From Acetanaerobacterium elongatum (GTDB lineage Bacteria > Bacillota > Clostridia > Oscillospirales > Ruminococcaceae), in assembly GCF_900103835.1 (NCBI RefSeq), contig NZ_FNID01000021.1, positions 1 to 60,390 on the forward strand: a stretch of DNA of 60,390 nucleotides, given 5' to 3'. This document shows, piece by piece, positions 42,017-53,933 of this stretch. Below the pieces are notes generated by a model. That model saw only the letters and a program-made list of their open reading frames with translations. It was not told the origin of the DNA and searched no databases. Position numbers and translations under genes: made by a program. The stretch's first letter is position 1. Each line of letters begins with the position of its first letter.

Positions 42017-42039
42017 AAGAAGCCTTCATCAAGCTTCTT
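42017..42039 (-). terminator. Terminator after mntR
   Basis: AAGAAGC pairs with GCTTCTT around a 9-base loop; the minus strand continues ATTTTTTG. It lies seven bases past the mntR stop codon. Confidence 0.75.
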
Positions 42040-42045
42040 AAATAA

Positions 42046-42528
42046 CTACTGATCCTTATTCATTTCTTGAAACCGAGCGTAGCTTTGCAAAACTTCGGGG
42101 TGCTGCTTTAAAAAGGCATTAAAGGTGTTGATTGCCTGAAGCGTCGCGGTTGAAATGTCGTGTTCTATAAGCTCGGTAGCCGCCAGCACATCTGCCTTCA
42201 CGCCCAGATTCTTTAAAAGCAGTTCTATGGTCATATGCCGTTTTAAAAGGTATTCCCCTGTTTTTTTACCGCTCTCGGTTAAAAATATGATTCCATACCT
42301 CTTATAATGAACAAGGCCCAGCTTGCTAAGGTTCTGAACCATACTGGTTGCCGAAGGGGCGGCGACATTCAGCTGCTCCGAAAGTGTATTGATGCGGATA
42401 TACCCATCGTCCAGGCTGCTCCGGTAGATCATCTCCAGATAATCCTCCATGGCCGGGGTTAGCTGCCGTTGCTGCTTTTCCATGCGCTGATACCCGCGGA
42501 CTGTATGAAAATTTGAGGATTCTTCCAT
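42046..42528 (-). CDS. mntR: DtxR/MntR family manganese-responsive regulator
   Basis: A 160-residue metalloregulator. Winged helix: LTPAMEDYLEMIYRSSLDDGYIRINTLSEQLNVAAPSATSMVQNLSKLGLVHYKRYGIIFLTESGKK. Dimer/metal domain: LKRHMTIELLLKNLGVKADVLAATELIEHDISTATLQAI, with the family's H, E and H ligands (EHDIS). ATG at 42528 has GGAGG five bases before it; the frame also has an ATG at 42540. MntR represses Mn uptake when Mn is high. Its neighbour mntH, the expected target, is interrupted by the mobile element, so the regulator may have lost its main client. Confidence 0.9.
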   Translation of the reverse strand: MEESSNFHTVRGYQRMEKQQRQLTPAMEDYLEMIYRSSLDDGYIRINTLSEQLNVAAPSATSMVQNLSKLGLVHYKRYGIIFLTESGKKTGEYLLKRHMTIELLLKNLGVKADVLAATELIEHDISTATLQAINTFNAFLKQHPEVLQSYARFQEMNKDQ

Positions 42529-42640
42529 AAAAGCCTCCATTCCGCCGCGCAGGCAGCTAAACCGGCAGCAAAAATAGCAACTTATTTAAAGCCAGCCTTT
42601 CCATAATATATTCAACATCAGTATTTTATAAAACTCCTTG

Positions 42641-43663
42641 TTACTGTTCGGTATAGATATGCCGGATAACCTCTTCAATGCTGACACTCTCGATGTTGAT
42701 GTCTGCGACCGGCAGGCACTCGAACATGCGGTTGACGGCGGTTTTTACATCGCACTCTGAGAGGTCAACCTCAAACTCCGCCTTCATCCTGTTATACGAC
42801 GTCGGATGAAACGGCTCAAGGGCGTGGTAGTCCACCGGGGTTTCGAACTGCACCTTTACCACCTTTCGCTTGGGGAAGTATTCTTGCAGCCCCGCCAGCC
42901 CGTCATCAAATACGATGGTGCCGTTGTTGATTACCGTAATGTTTTCGCAGAGATTCTCGATATCGCTGAGGTCGTGGGTGGTGAGGATAAAGGTGGTGTT
43001 CTTCTCCTTATTAATAGCGCTGATGAAACCGCGTACCGTCTCTTTTGATACCACGTCCAACCCAATAGTGGGCTCATCCAGAAACACCAGCGGCGGTTCG
43101 TGCAGCACCGAGCAGACAAACTCGCATTTCATGCGCTCGCCCAGCGAAAGCTGACGCACCGGCTTGTTGATGATCTCGGCGATATCCAGCAGCTCCTTGA
43201 AGTATTCGATATTGCGCTTGTATACCTCGTCGGGGATATCATACAGCTTCTTACGCAGATAGAAGCTGTCGATGGGCGGAAGATCCCATTCCAGCTGCGA
43301 GCGCTGCCCGAACAGCACCCCGATGTGCTTTACATACTCCTCCCGCTCCAGCCACGGCTTATAGCCCATGACATCCACCTCACCCGAGGAGGGATAGAGA
43401 ATACCCGACATAATCTTAATGGTAGTGGATTTTCCCGCACCGTTCGGGCCGATAAGCCCGCGGATTTCGCCCTTTTTAACCGTAAAGGAGATATCATTTA
43501 CAGCATTTACTGTCACATATTCGCGGTGAAATAAGGCTTTTATAGACGAAAGCAGGCCGCTGTCGCTTCTTTTGGGCACCTTGAAGGTTCGGCAAAGGTT
43601 TTTTACCTGAATAATGTCGGTTTTCTGGGCTGTTACACCCTTTTGCATTGTTATTGCATTCAT
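42641..43663 (-). CDS. ABC-2 exporter ATP-binding protein
   Basis: A 340-residue ATPase. Walker [20 protein letters not shown]-loop [19 protein letters not shown], signature [19 protein letters not shown], Walker [19 protein letters not shown]-loop TTHDLSDIE. About 90 C-terminal residues follow. The Q-loop and LSLGERMK signature fit the group that pairs with two short six-helix permeases (ABC2_membrane_6 type). AAAGG precedes the ATG. Likely exports a lipid, drug or peptide; substrate not visible. It precedes no other gene closely downstream and follows both permeases. Confidence 0.9.
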   Translation of the reverse strand: MNAITMQKGVTAQKTDIIQVKNLCRTFKVPKRSDSGLLSSIKALFHREYVTVNAVNDISFTVKKGEIRGLIGPNGAGKSTTIKIMSGILYPSSGEVDVMGYKPWLEREEYVKHIGVLFGQRSQLEWDLPPIDSFYLRKKLYDIPDEVYKRNIEYFKELLDIAEIINKPVRQLSLGERMKCEFVCSVLHEPPLVFLDEPTIGLDVVSKETVRGFISAINKEKNTTFILTTHDLSDIENLCENITVINNGTIVFDDGLAGLQEYFPKRKVVKVQFETPVDYHALEPFHPTSYNRMKAEFEVDLSECDVKTAVNRMFECLPVADINIESVSIEEVIRHIYTEQ

Positions 43664-43717
43664 TAATCTGCGCCTTTCCGGCTTATTAATGCCAAGATGT
43701 TATTTATATCGTATAAG

Positions 43718-44512
43718 TCAGCCGCCCACACTGGTATATTGCTTAAGCTTTAAATTCCACACCCACAGGCTCAGGCCAAAGAGCAGTATGCAAACCAGCA
43801 TACCGGGCACAGCCGAGACGGCAGCCCGGCCCAGCAGTACCTGTGACGGGAAATAAGCGATTACCATAAACGGCAGTACGGTGGAAAGCACCACGCTCAT
43901 AACGCGCGGAAAAATCTCCATGGGGTAACCCGAGAAGCTGAACAGCGCATTAATAATCTCCTCAACCCGATTATTCTTTGTTACCATAATGAGCAGGGTG
44001 CAGTAGAAGATTAAAAAGGCCATGAAGAGCAAAAGTCCGCAGAAAATCCCGGCCAGTACCAGCAGAACATCCAGCGCGTTCACGGTAAGCTTCAGCTCTA
44101 TTCCGGCACCTGCCGTCAGGCACAGGCCTGTTAGCAGGATGCCGATGCTCCCCAGATCAAAGCCCGAGGAAAGCAGCAGCTTGATGGGCCTGTGCGGCAG
44201 TATCAGCAGCCGGTCAAAATCGCCGCGCCACGACATAGTGCTCACATTGGCAAACACGTTGCCGAACAGCATCCCCTTAACACCTGAAAAGATCAGCACC
44301 ATGCCCTGAAACAGAATCACCTGCGTCAGGTTTCAGCCGGGGTAGCCCTTGGTGCTGGTAAACAGCACAAACTGAAATACCGGCCCGCCCGCCGCATTCA
44401 AAACGGTAATCACCAGCCCGATGAAAAAATCCGCTCGGTAGGCCATATTGCGCTGCAGGCGTATTCGGGCATACCATGCATATAACTCTATGGTTTTTCT
44501 TATATTTTTCAT
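43718..44512 (-). pseudogene. ABC-2 exporter permease 2, interrupted by in-frame TGA
   Basis: Frame starts MKNIRKTIELYAWYARIRLQRNMAYRADFFIGLVI at 44512 with AAAGG before it and runs to FTSTKGYPG, then TGA at 44333-44335. The same frame continues NLTQVILFQGMVLIFSGVKGMLFGNVF... to 43718. Related permeases have a Trp at this place (often G-W), so TGG to TGA is the simplest change. The intact protein would be 264 residues, like its partner (266). It is broken as read, unless the stop is a base error. The GTG at 44320 could restart a 200-residue product lacking the first helix. Confidence 0.8.
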
Positions 44513-44553
44513 GTGCATTATGCCTTTCGCTATCCTGTCAACTGCATTTTGTC

Positions 44554-45354
44554 TTAACCAACCGCACAGAAGTGGCGCGAGGCCTGCCGCCAGCAAAGCC
44601 TGCACAGCCCGTATAATACCACAATCCATGCCGCCTGTATCGCAAGCACCCGTATAAACGCCCCCGGCGCGTTGGATGCCGCAGTATTCAAGAAAAACTG
44701 TATGGGCCAGTAGAAGATATACTCAAACGGCAGGAAGGCAAGTATCTGCACGGCAAGCTGCGGGTAAAACTCCAGTGGAATATAGCTTCCCCCCAACAGC
44801 ATCATCAGCATGGTCTTTATCCCCGTTACCGCCGCGTTGCTCTTGAGTATAAACGCGAATAGTCCCGCTAAAAAGTTAATCATATACATCAGCACAAACG
44901 CCATCAGCACCGTGCAGATAAACTTGAGCACCGAAGGCAGCGACATAAACGATGGAAAATAGATAAGCGAATAAACCAGCAGCCCCGGCAAAAGCTCGGT
45001 AAACAGCGCGGTAATCCGCAGCCCTATCGAAAGCCCGAGTTCATAGGTAAACAGGTCCATGGGCCGCAACATATCCATCGCCAGCTCGCCCGAGAGGATG
45101 CGTTCCGAGATGCGGTGGTCGGTAAAGTTAAAGACAATCACCCATATAAAATGTGTGGCTGTAAAATACCATATCATCTGCCCCAGATCGTAGCCCTTAA
45201 TGGTCTCCGCACCGTTATAACTGTAAAGGCTGGTAAAGAGTGCGATATTAATCAGCATGATGATAGGCTGAACCGCTACGCTGATCATAAAACCGAAGGT
45301 ATATTGAACGTCTTCCTTAATCTCCAGCTTAATTACCTCAAAAAAGGACTTCAT
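44554..45354 (-). CDS. ABC-2 exporter permease 1 (ABC2_membrane_6 type)
   Basis: A 266-residue membrane protein with about six hydrophobic segments. It starts MKSFFEVIKLEIKEDVQYTFGFMISVAVQPIIMLINIALF and contains HRISERILSGELAMDMLRPMDLFTYEL, a motif typical of this permease group (SG.l...LlrPi), and YIPLEFYPQLAVQILAFLPFEYIFYWPI. AGGAGGTGA precedes the ATG. It is the first gene of a three-gene exporter whose second permease is interrupted, so the exporter may be non-functional. Confidence 0.88.
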   Translation of the reverse strand: MKSFFEVIKLEIKEDVQYTFGFMISVAVQPIIMLINIALFTSLYSYNGAETIKGYDLGQMIWYFTATHFIWVIVFNFTDHRISERILSGELAMDMLRPMDLFTYELGLSIGLRITALFTELLPGLLVYSLIYFPSFMSLPSVLKFICTVLMAFVLMYMINFLAGLFAFILKSNAAVTGIKTMLMMLLGGSYIPLEFYPQLAVQILAFLPFEYIFYWPIQFFLNTAASNAPGAFIRVLAIQAAWIVVLYGLCRLCWRQASRHFCAVG

Positions 45355-45490
45355 AGGATGTCACCTCCTTGAAACGTTTTCTGATTATAGCACATTCTGG
45401 TTATTGCTTCAATATTACTCAACGAAATGTGTGCAATTTTAGCGTTTTGTCCTGTTTTTAGTAAAACCCCAAACACATTAATAGTAAAAA

Positions 45491-45530
45491 AGTCGGCCAA
45501 CACCTTCGTGCTAACCGACTTTTTCTACCC
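45491..45530 (-). terminator. Terminator after tRNA-Glu
   Basis: AGTCGGCCAACAC pairs (one mismatch) with GTGCTAACCGACT; both sides have runs of A/T, so it can act on both strands. Confidence 0.85.
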
Positions 45531-45539
45531 AAAACAATA

Positions 45540-45614
45540 TGGTGACCCGGACGGGAATCGAACCCGTGATACCGCCGTGAAAGGGCGGTGTCTTAACCGC
45601 TTGACCACCGGGCC
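45540..45614 (-). tRNA. tRNA-Glu (anticodon TTC)
   Basis: Minus strand GGCCCGGTGGTCAAGCGG..., anticodon stem-loop CCGCC-CTTTCAC-GGCGG with TTC, T-arm ACGGG-TTCGATT-CCCGT, acceptor CCGGGTC, discriminator A and encoded CCA. Confidence 0.96.
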
Positions 45615-45659
45615 ATAATAAGCAAGCCAATTACGGCAAGCCGTAATTGGCTTGTAAAG

Positions 45660-45736
45660 TGGTAGCGGTAGTAGGATTCGAACCGACGACACTGCGGGTA
45701 TGAACCGCATGCTCTAGCCAACTGAGCTATACCGCC
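45660..45736 (-). tRNA. tRNA-Met (anticodon CAT, elongator type)
   Basis: Minus strand GGCGGTATAGCTCAGTTGG..., anticodon stem-loop TGCGG-TTCATAC-CCGCA with CAT, T-arm GTCGG-TTCGAAT-CCTAC, acceptor TACCGCT, A, encoded CCA. It lacks the three G-C pairs of initiator tRNA. First gene of a Met-Glu tRNA pair. Confidence 0.95.
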
Positions 45737-45774
45737 ACATCTCACCCGGCCTTTGTGAACACCGAGCGAATTAT

Positions 45775-45803
45775 ATTATAATATATGAGATTGTGATTGT
45801 CAA
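45775..45803 (-). promoter_or_regulatory. Consensus promoter of the tRNA-Met/tRNA-Glu pair
   Basis: -35 TTGACA (45798-45803), 17-base spacer, -10 TATAAT (45775-45780), minus strand, perfect consensus. Confidence 0.92.
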
Positions 45804-45888
45804 CATAAATATTTGGGTGTTTGAGCATGTAAATAAACCTTGTTTGTGCAGGGTTTGGGCGAATAAATCTCCTTGCGGCCCCTACTGT

Positions 45889-45914
45889 TAAAATCCAACA
45901 GGTTGTGTTATAAT
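45889..45914 (+). promoter_or_regulatory. Extended -10 promoter of the 46000 gene
   Basis: TGT-TATAAT with -10 at 45909-45914; an inverted repeat CTGTT-AAAATCC-AACAG lies where a -35 would be, so it could be an operator. Confidence 0.6.
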
Positions 45915-45999
45915 ATAGATAAGAGCTCAACGATTGTGGTTTTTTGAAGATACTTAAAGGCCTGTGTCGTTGAACAATAAAGGAATGGTTGACGTTATT

Positions 46000-46611
46000 A
46001 TGCAATATAAAATTACCATTATAGAAGATCTTGAGCCGCACAACCCCCAGCCGGAGTGGGACATCCTTCCGGTGGCAAAGCTTACACAGCCGTCTGACGC
46101 AACCGAGCAGGGCATCTTTGCGCAGGCCGCTTTGTGCTACCAGCCCGGTCTTGGCATGATGGCAAGGCTGTGGGCGTTTGAGGTTGGCCCCGCACGCGGA
46201 GAAACACAAAACGGCGAAAAAAGCCGTTTGGCTCTTGCGCTGGCACCCAACCCCGCGCGTCCTGATGACTACCTCTCGGTTACCTTTGAACCGGACGGCA
46301 CCCTTACAGCGTATACTGTTATTAATAAGAATACCCTTGCCATAGAAAACACAAAAAGCCTTTCGTTTTTGGCCTTTGCGGGCGGCGACCTGCAGGGAGA
46401 GTATTGGGGCGGTACCTTTCTTTTGCCGCAGCAGCTGCTCAACGACAGCTTCGGCTGCTCACCCTACAAAAGCGGTGACCGCATAACCGGCAATATGCTG
46501 CATACCGGCATGGTGGAAGGGGCCCAAGCGACTATGGCCTTTTTCCCCATCAGCGGCAAGGAGTTAAGCAATCCGAAGCAGTTCGGCACTTTTGAGTTTA
46601 TCCACTTTTAG
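46000..46611 (+). CDS. Uncharacterised protein, CBM9/DOMON-like fold suspected
   Basis: A 203-residue soluble protein without a signal peptide: MQYKITIIEDLEPHNPQPEWDILPVAKLTQPSDATEQGIFAQAALCYQ..., ending KQFGTFEFIHF. The order of beta-rich segments, LLPQQLLNDSF and the closing FGTFEF resemble clostridial carbohydrate-binding family 9-like proteins, but I am not certain. The start is uncertain: ATG 46000 has AAAGGA 15 bases away, ATG 45985 has it too close, and TTG 45970 has AAAGG at nine. A small membrane protein gene follows by 29 bases. Confidence 0.6.
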   Translation: MQYKITIIEDLEPHNPQPEWDILPVAKLTQPSDATEQGIFAQAALCYQPGLGMMARLWAFEVGPARGETQNGEKSRLALALAPNPARPDDYLSVTFEPDGTLTAYTVINKNTLAIENTKSLSFLAFAGGDLQGEYWGGTFLLPQQLLNDSFGCSPYKSGDRITGNMLHTGMVEGAQATMAFFPISGKELSNPKQFGTFEFIHF

Positions 46612-46640
46612 GGTTCAAGAGAGATAAAGGAGGAAACGGT

Positions 46641-46790
46641 ATGAAGGTACTTATTAAGCTGGCACTGATTATAACGGCAGCTTCAGCCCTTGCACTGGTT
46701 ATCTACGGCCTGTTACTGCGCTTTTATCCGTACACCGTTAAGCCTTATTATACCCCCGCAGGGTTAAATGAGATTAAGCCGAACAACTGA
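46641..46790 (+). CDS. Small single-span membrane protein, 49 residues
   Basis: MKVLIKLALIITAASALALV... starts right after AAAGGAGGAAACGGT. One hydrophobic helix (about 4-27) is followed by a short tail RFYPYTVKPYYTPAGLNEIKPNN. The ribosome site is among the best in the window, so it is probably expressed. I do not recognise it. Same strand and spacing suggest co-transcription with the 46000 gene. Confidence 0.7.
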   Translation: MKVLIKLALIITAASALALVIYGLLLRFYPYTVKPYYTPAGLNEIKPNN

Positions 46791-46812
46791 TAAGTACATA
46801 ACAAAAGCTTAA

Positions 46813-46838
46813 ATGGCGGTCGTAAAAACGGCCGCCAT
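46813..46838 (+). terminator. Bidirectional hairpin between convergent genes
   Basis: ATGGCGGTCG pairs (one T-G) with CGGCCGCCAT around TAAAAA. It stands between the small membrane protein gene and the convergent YhfC-like gene. T runs are weak on both sides. Confidence 0.55.
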
Positions 46839-46876
46839 CTTCATTATCAGCGATATTTTACCTTCTAACTGTTTAG

Positions 46877-47704
46877 TTATACAGGTTCAGCAGGGTTTAT
46901 TGGCTGTACCTGTGCATCCATCCGCGCAAATACCTTGCGGGAGCGTACGATATAAATCGCCGCCGCAACCGCGCAAAGCATCGCATAGGCCTCTGTGCCC
47001 CATACGCCGGTCTGCTGCATCAGGAAGATGATCGGGGAATCGACAACTAGGTGCAGCAGCACCGCAAACAGCACATAGATGAATTTGCGGCGGCGGATGG
47101 CATACAGCACCAGAATGGAGAGCGCCACCTGAATGGTCATAGCAAAGATGCGCTCCATACCGCCCACCAAAAACATATAGGAAGGGGTATTCACCATGCC
47201 GTCAAACAGCTGTTTTGCCTGGTCGGCAGGCAAAGCCTGTTCAATCAGCCCCCAGTTGCCGGTGTTAATCATCAGCGCGTAGACGGCATTGTTCACAAAA
47301 GCAAGCCCAGTAAGCGTAACAGCCTCAATACCGCCGTGGCCTAAGCCAAAGGCAAACCCGTCGTTCCATCCGGTTCGCTTCTTAAGGGCCACCTTGTAAC
47401 CGATAAACCGCCCAAACTCCTCAAAGATACCGGCGGTAAGCCCAAGGAACAAGCCGCCCCAAAGCGGTGTTTGAGTGAATGCCCCAAATTCCGGCGACAT
47501 CTGCCTTGCAATGGTGAGTGCAGGAATCCTGATGATTAACTGGAATACCGTGAACACCGCAGCACCAATCAAAACCGGAAGGATATGTATCTTCCGTTTG
47601 ATGCACAGCACTATCACCAGCACAATGGGCATAACAAAAGTGATGAGCAGAGAGATTGATATACAAAGCAAAGATAACGCGCTTACTGTTTCTGTGTTAG
47701 CCAT
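46877..47704 (-). CDS. YhfC family intramembrane metalloprotease
   Basis: A 275-residue polytopic membrane protein. Motifs FEEFGRFIGYK (EExxR) and FGLGHGGIEAV (HGGxE), plus a late histidine in LLHLVVDSP, match the YhfC/CPBP-type protease families where these residues bind zinc inside the membrane. About eight hydrophobic segments. AAGGAGG precedes the ATG. Its substrate and physiological role are unknown. Confidence 0.85.
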   Translation of the reverse strand: MANTETVSALSLLCISISLLITFVMPIVLVIVLCIKRKIHILPVLIGAAVFTVFQLIIRIPALTIARQMSPEFGAFTQTPLWGGLFLGLTAGIFEEFGRFIGYKVALKKRTGWNDGFAFGLGHGGIEAVTLTGLAFVNNAVYALMINTGNWGLIEQALPADQAKQLFDGMVNTPSYMFLVGGMERIFAMTIQVALSILVLYAIRRRKFIYVLFAVLLHLVVDSPIIFLMQQTGVWGTEAYAMLCAVAAAIYIVRSRKVFARMDAQVQPINPAEPV

Positions 47705-48028
47705 AATAACCTCCTTCGCCGTTACCGGCGATTTAACCGCTGCCCTGATAACCCGACAATTGTTAATTTGACGTAATGATACAGCCGCTTACAACAATAA
47801 TCAATCACCGATTAATTACCCCGCAATGGTTGCATATTCACAACATCAAAGGTATAATTCAACTAGAAGTATATTTGAGATTTTTTCTTTGGCTTCAGGC
47901 TGCAGTATTAAAATTCTATTTAGAAATATTTCTAAATAACACCCACATCATAACACTATCACCATGTATATGCAATAGGTATTTTGATTTTTTCTAAATA
48001 GGCTTCTAAAATAAAGGAGGAAATAAAT
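47705..48028. other. Divergent intergenic region with perfect palindrome
   Basis: Between yhfC-like and mgsA. It contains a perfect 22-base palindrome TATTTAGAAAT-ATTTCTAAATA (47917-47938) and a related half TTTCTAAATAG near 47992-48002, 26 bases before the mgsA start codon. The spacing of full and half site suggests an operator of mgsA. No other gene is seen. Confidence 0.55.
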
Positions 48029-48505
48029 ATGATAATGGACGACTACATCAATTTTACCATCGGCAAACAAAAGCACATCGCACTGATAGCGCACGACCGT
48101 AAGAAACCCGAGCTGGTAGAATGGGTTGATAAGAACAAGGATATTCTTAAAAACCACTTCTTATGCGGCACCGGCACCACCGCCCGCCTTTTGGCCGATA
48201 AAACCGGGCTTCCCGTGAAGGGCTACAACAGCGGCCCTCTGGGCGGCGACCAGCAGATCGGCTCACGGATTGTAGAGGGTACCATCGACTTTGTCATCTT
48301 TTTCTCCGACCCTTTGGAGGCACAGCCGCACGACCCCGATGTAAAGGCGCTGCTCAGAATCGCTGTGGTATACGATATTCCCATTGCCAACAACCGTGCC
48401 ACTGCCGATTTCCTGCTGGCCTCGGCATACATGAACGAAGAGTACGAGCGCAAGGTGGTCAACTATAACAAAACCATCCTCAACCGTCTGGAAGAGATGA
48501 AATAG
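48029..48505 (+). CDS. mgsA: Methylglyoxal synthase
   Basis: A 158-residue enzyme turning dihydroxyacetone phosphate into methylglyoxal and phosphate, a bypass of lower glycolysis under phosphate shortage. Motifs: HIALIAHDRKKPELVEW (active-site His/Asp region), LCGTGTTARLL (phosphate loop), GYNSGPLGGDQQIGSRI (catalytic Asp), FFSDPLEAQPHDPDVKALLRIAVVYDIPIANNRATADF. AAAGGAGG is before the ATG. Length fits the family (about 130-155). Its neighbour two genes on is gap, another glycolytic step. Confidence 0.96.
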   Translation: MIMDDYINFTIGKQKHIALIAHDRKKPELVEWVDKNKDILKNHFLCGTGTTARLLADKTGLPVKGYNSGPLGGDQQIGSRIVEGTIDFVIFFSDPLEAQPHDPDVKALLRIAVVYDIPIANNRATADFLLASAYMNEEYERKVVNYNKTILNRLEEMK

Positions 48506-48627
48506 AAACCTTTGTCCATTATAAAATTCTTGTATTGTATTCAAATAAATAACGATTATAATTGAATTCATACAGTCTGTTTTGGGCATAGTCAAACCTT
48601 ATTATTAAGATTGGACGTGAAGGTAAT

Positions 48628-49101
48628 ATGGAGTTCGAGTTCTTAGAAAAAATGGGGGAAACCATCTCAACCAAAAGCAAGGATGTCGCAAAAAAAGTAA
48701 AAGATATGAGTGATGTCTCAAAGCTGAATTCGCAGATTGCGGACGAGGAAGGGCGTAAAAACGGGCTCTTTAAAAAGATCGGTCAGCTGTATTTTGAGAA
48801 ATACAAGGATAATGAATCCGACCAGTTTATTGTGGAAATCCGCGAAATCATAAAGGCACAGCAGCAGATTGAGGAATATAAGAAGGAAGTCAATGCTATC
48901 AAGGGCGTTACCCTCTGCCCCGGGTGCGGTAATGAGGTGCCCGTCAGCACCACCTTCTGCGGGAAGTGCGGCGCTAAGATACCGGCAGCCGAGCCCGCTG
49001 AAGCGCCCGTGGCCCAGCCGGAAGGTAAAACCTGCCCCGCCTGCGGCAAACCGGCAGGCGCCGATGATGTATTTTGTGGTTATTGCGGCGCTAAATTTTA
49101 A
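48628..49101 (+). CDS. Coiled-coil protein with two C-terminal zinc ribbons
   Basis: A 157-residue soluble protein. Residues about 1-90 are charged and helical (SKDVAKKVKDMSDVSKLNSQ...). Two zinc ribbons follow: CPGCGNEVP...FCGKCGAK and CPACGKPAG...FCGYCGAK, linked by an Ala/Pro/Glu stretch. GAAGG precedes the ATG. Such proteins are common in Clostridia without assigned function; a scaffold or membrane-associated stress role is only a possibility. Confidence 0.75.
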   Translation: MEFEFLEKMGETISTKSKDVAKKVKDMSDVSKLNSQIADEEGRKNGLFKKIGQLYFEKYKDNESDQFIVEIREIIKAQQQIEEYKKEVNAIKGVTLCPGCGNEVPVSTTFCGKCGAKIPAAEPAEAPVAQPEGKTCPACGKPAGADDVFCGYCGAKF

Positions 49102-49194
49102 TAAGCTCAATTCTGCATCGTTTGCGGTACTTATTATGTTATTTCTGTATGAATTCGTGTTATATCAATGATTATGACCATAAAGCAGACACAA

Positions 49195-49225
49195 AAGCCG
49201 GAGAGGTTTCGTACCTCTCCGGCTT
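49195..49225 (-). terminator. Terminator after gap
   Basis: AAGCCGGAGAGGT pairs perfectly with ACCTCTCCGGCTT (13 pairs, 5-base loop). The minus strand continues TTGTG after two paired T, so the U tract is short. It lies 22 bases past the gap stop. Confidence 0.8.
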
Positions 49226-49246
49226 CTATTTGAATATACTGTACTA

Positions 49247-50824
<1,578 letters not shown>

Positions 50825-51964
50825 ATGAACGACCGTGCTCTTCTTGATAACGCTATTGCATTCTTTGAAAATCTCGAACTTCCAACCGTCATTCTAAACG
50901 AAGAGTTTGAGCTGATCTGGTTAAGCGATTATGCCGCGAAGATTTACCCCCAGTTTACTCTCAAAAACGGGTTTTCCTCGGTTTTTATGCCTGAACGTGC
51001 CGCAGCTGTAAAGGCTATCTTATTGCAAAACAAGCGCTACGCCTTTACCAGCGAGCTGCTTCCCACCACAAATATCACCTGCACCCTAACCCCGATTATG
51101 AAGCACGGCGAGTTTTTATTTGTAATCGCCTCGCTTTCCCAAGCCCCCAAGGTTTCCCCCTATGATAACGAGGATGTATCGATGGCGATTGCATCCTTTT
51201 CAAAGAATATCCGCGAACCGCTGTTTTATACCTTCAGCGCGCTCGCAACCATCAGCCACCGCTTTGAAAGTAACGAGGATTACACCTCATTAAGCTATGT
51301 CAATGCCGTTTACCGCAACTGCTATGCCATTCTGCGCACCGTTACGCACCTTTCGGACTACTTAAAGGATATCAATGGCCTTCAATCTTTTAACCCGCGC
51401 GCCATGGTATTCCCCTCGTTTGTGCGCGATTTGTATACGGCGGCCGAATCCGCCACCCGCGGCGTGGGTATTCCGCTATACCTGAACGTTGAAGATGCTC
51501 CGCACTTTGTGGTAAGCTTTGATGAAGACCGGCTCTCGATGGCTATATTGAATATCCTGTTAAACTCGTTTCTCTATACTAAGGAAGGCAACGAGATTAC
51601 CATGACACTCAAGCGTGTGGGCAACAGCGCCGTACTCGTGATCTCCGACAAAGGGGTGGGCATTGCGCAGGAGAATTTGAGCAAGGTTTTCAACTCACTG
51701 TATTCTGCGGATTTCGGCAACGAGCCGCTTCACCGCATCGGCCTTGGCCTTACGCTTGCGCGCAGTATCGTGATGCAGCACGGGGGCACTATCACCATTG
51801 AAAGCGAGGAGCATGTGGGCACAAATGTCACCATCCGCCTGCCGGTTGTAGAGGATGCCGAAACACCCGACTGCTTCTGCACGGCACCCACCGGATATTT
51901 AAAGAACCGCTTCTCCCCCATATTTGTTGAGCTTGCTGAGCTTTCTTCTTCGTTAACCGTATAA
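50825..51964 (+). CDS. Histidine-kinase-like protein lacking the H-box histidine
   Basis: A 379-residue soluble protein. A PAS-like domain (about 10-115: LELPTVILNEEFELIWLSDYAAKIYP) is followed by a DHp-like helix and a full ATPase domain: N-box DEDRLSMAILNILLNSFLY, G1 DKGVGIAQENL, G2 GLGLTLARSIVMQHGG. The H-box, normally SHELRTPL, reads SKNIREPL, so the phospho-accepting His is Lys. No response regulator or membrane segment is nearby. ATG 50825 has GGAGG eight bases before it; ATG 50771 with AAGG is an alternative adding 18 residues. It may bind ATP without phosphotransfer. Confidence 0.8.
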   Translation: MNDRALLDNAIAFFENLELPTVILNEEFELIWLSDYAAKIYPQFTLKNGFSSVFMPERAAAVKAILLQNKRYAFTSELLPTTNITCTLTPIMKHGEFLFVIASLSQAPKVSPYDNEDVSMAIASFSKNIREPLFYTFSALATISHRFESNEDYTSLSYVNAVYRNCYAILRTVTHLSDYLKDINGLQSFNPRAMVFPSFVRDLYTAAESATRGVGIPLYLNVEDAPHFVVSFDEDRLSMAILNILLNSFLYTKEGNEITMTLKRVGNSAVLVISDKGVGIAQENLSKVFNSLYSADFGNEPLHRIGLGLTLARSIVMQHGGTITIESEEHVGTNVTIRLPVVEDAETPDCFCTAPTGYLKNRFSPIFVELAELSSSLTV

Positions 51965-53864
<1,900 letters not shown>

Positions 53865-53879
53865 ACAGTAAGACACGAA

Positions 53880-53909
53880 AAGGCCTTCGGGAGCTATCCC
53901 GAAGGCCTT
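53880..53909 (+). terminator. Bidirectional terminator after pyrG
   Basis: AAGGCCTTCGGGA-GCTA-TCCCGAAGGCCTT, 13 perfect pairs with a T run on the plus strand and a weaker one on the minus strand. It serves pyrG and the convergent CinA/sortase/SpoIID gene. Confidence 0.92.
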
Positions 53910-53933
53910 TATTGCTTTGCCGTTATCTGAATT

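Noticed and set aside
44333-44335. Selenocysteine or tryptophan recoding of TGA in the permease
   Set aside because: TGA ends several ordinary genes here, the protein is not a redox enzyme and no selenocysteine-type hairpin is evident after it.
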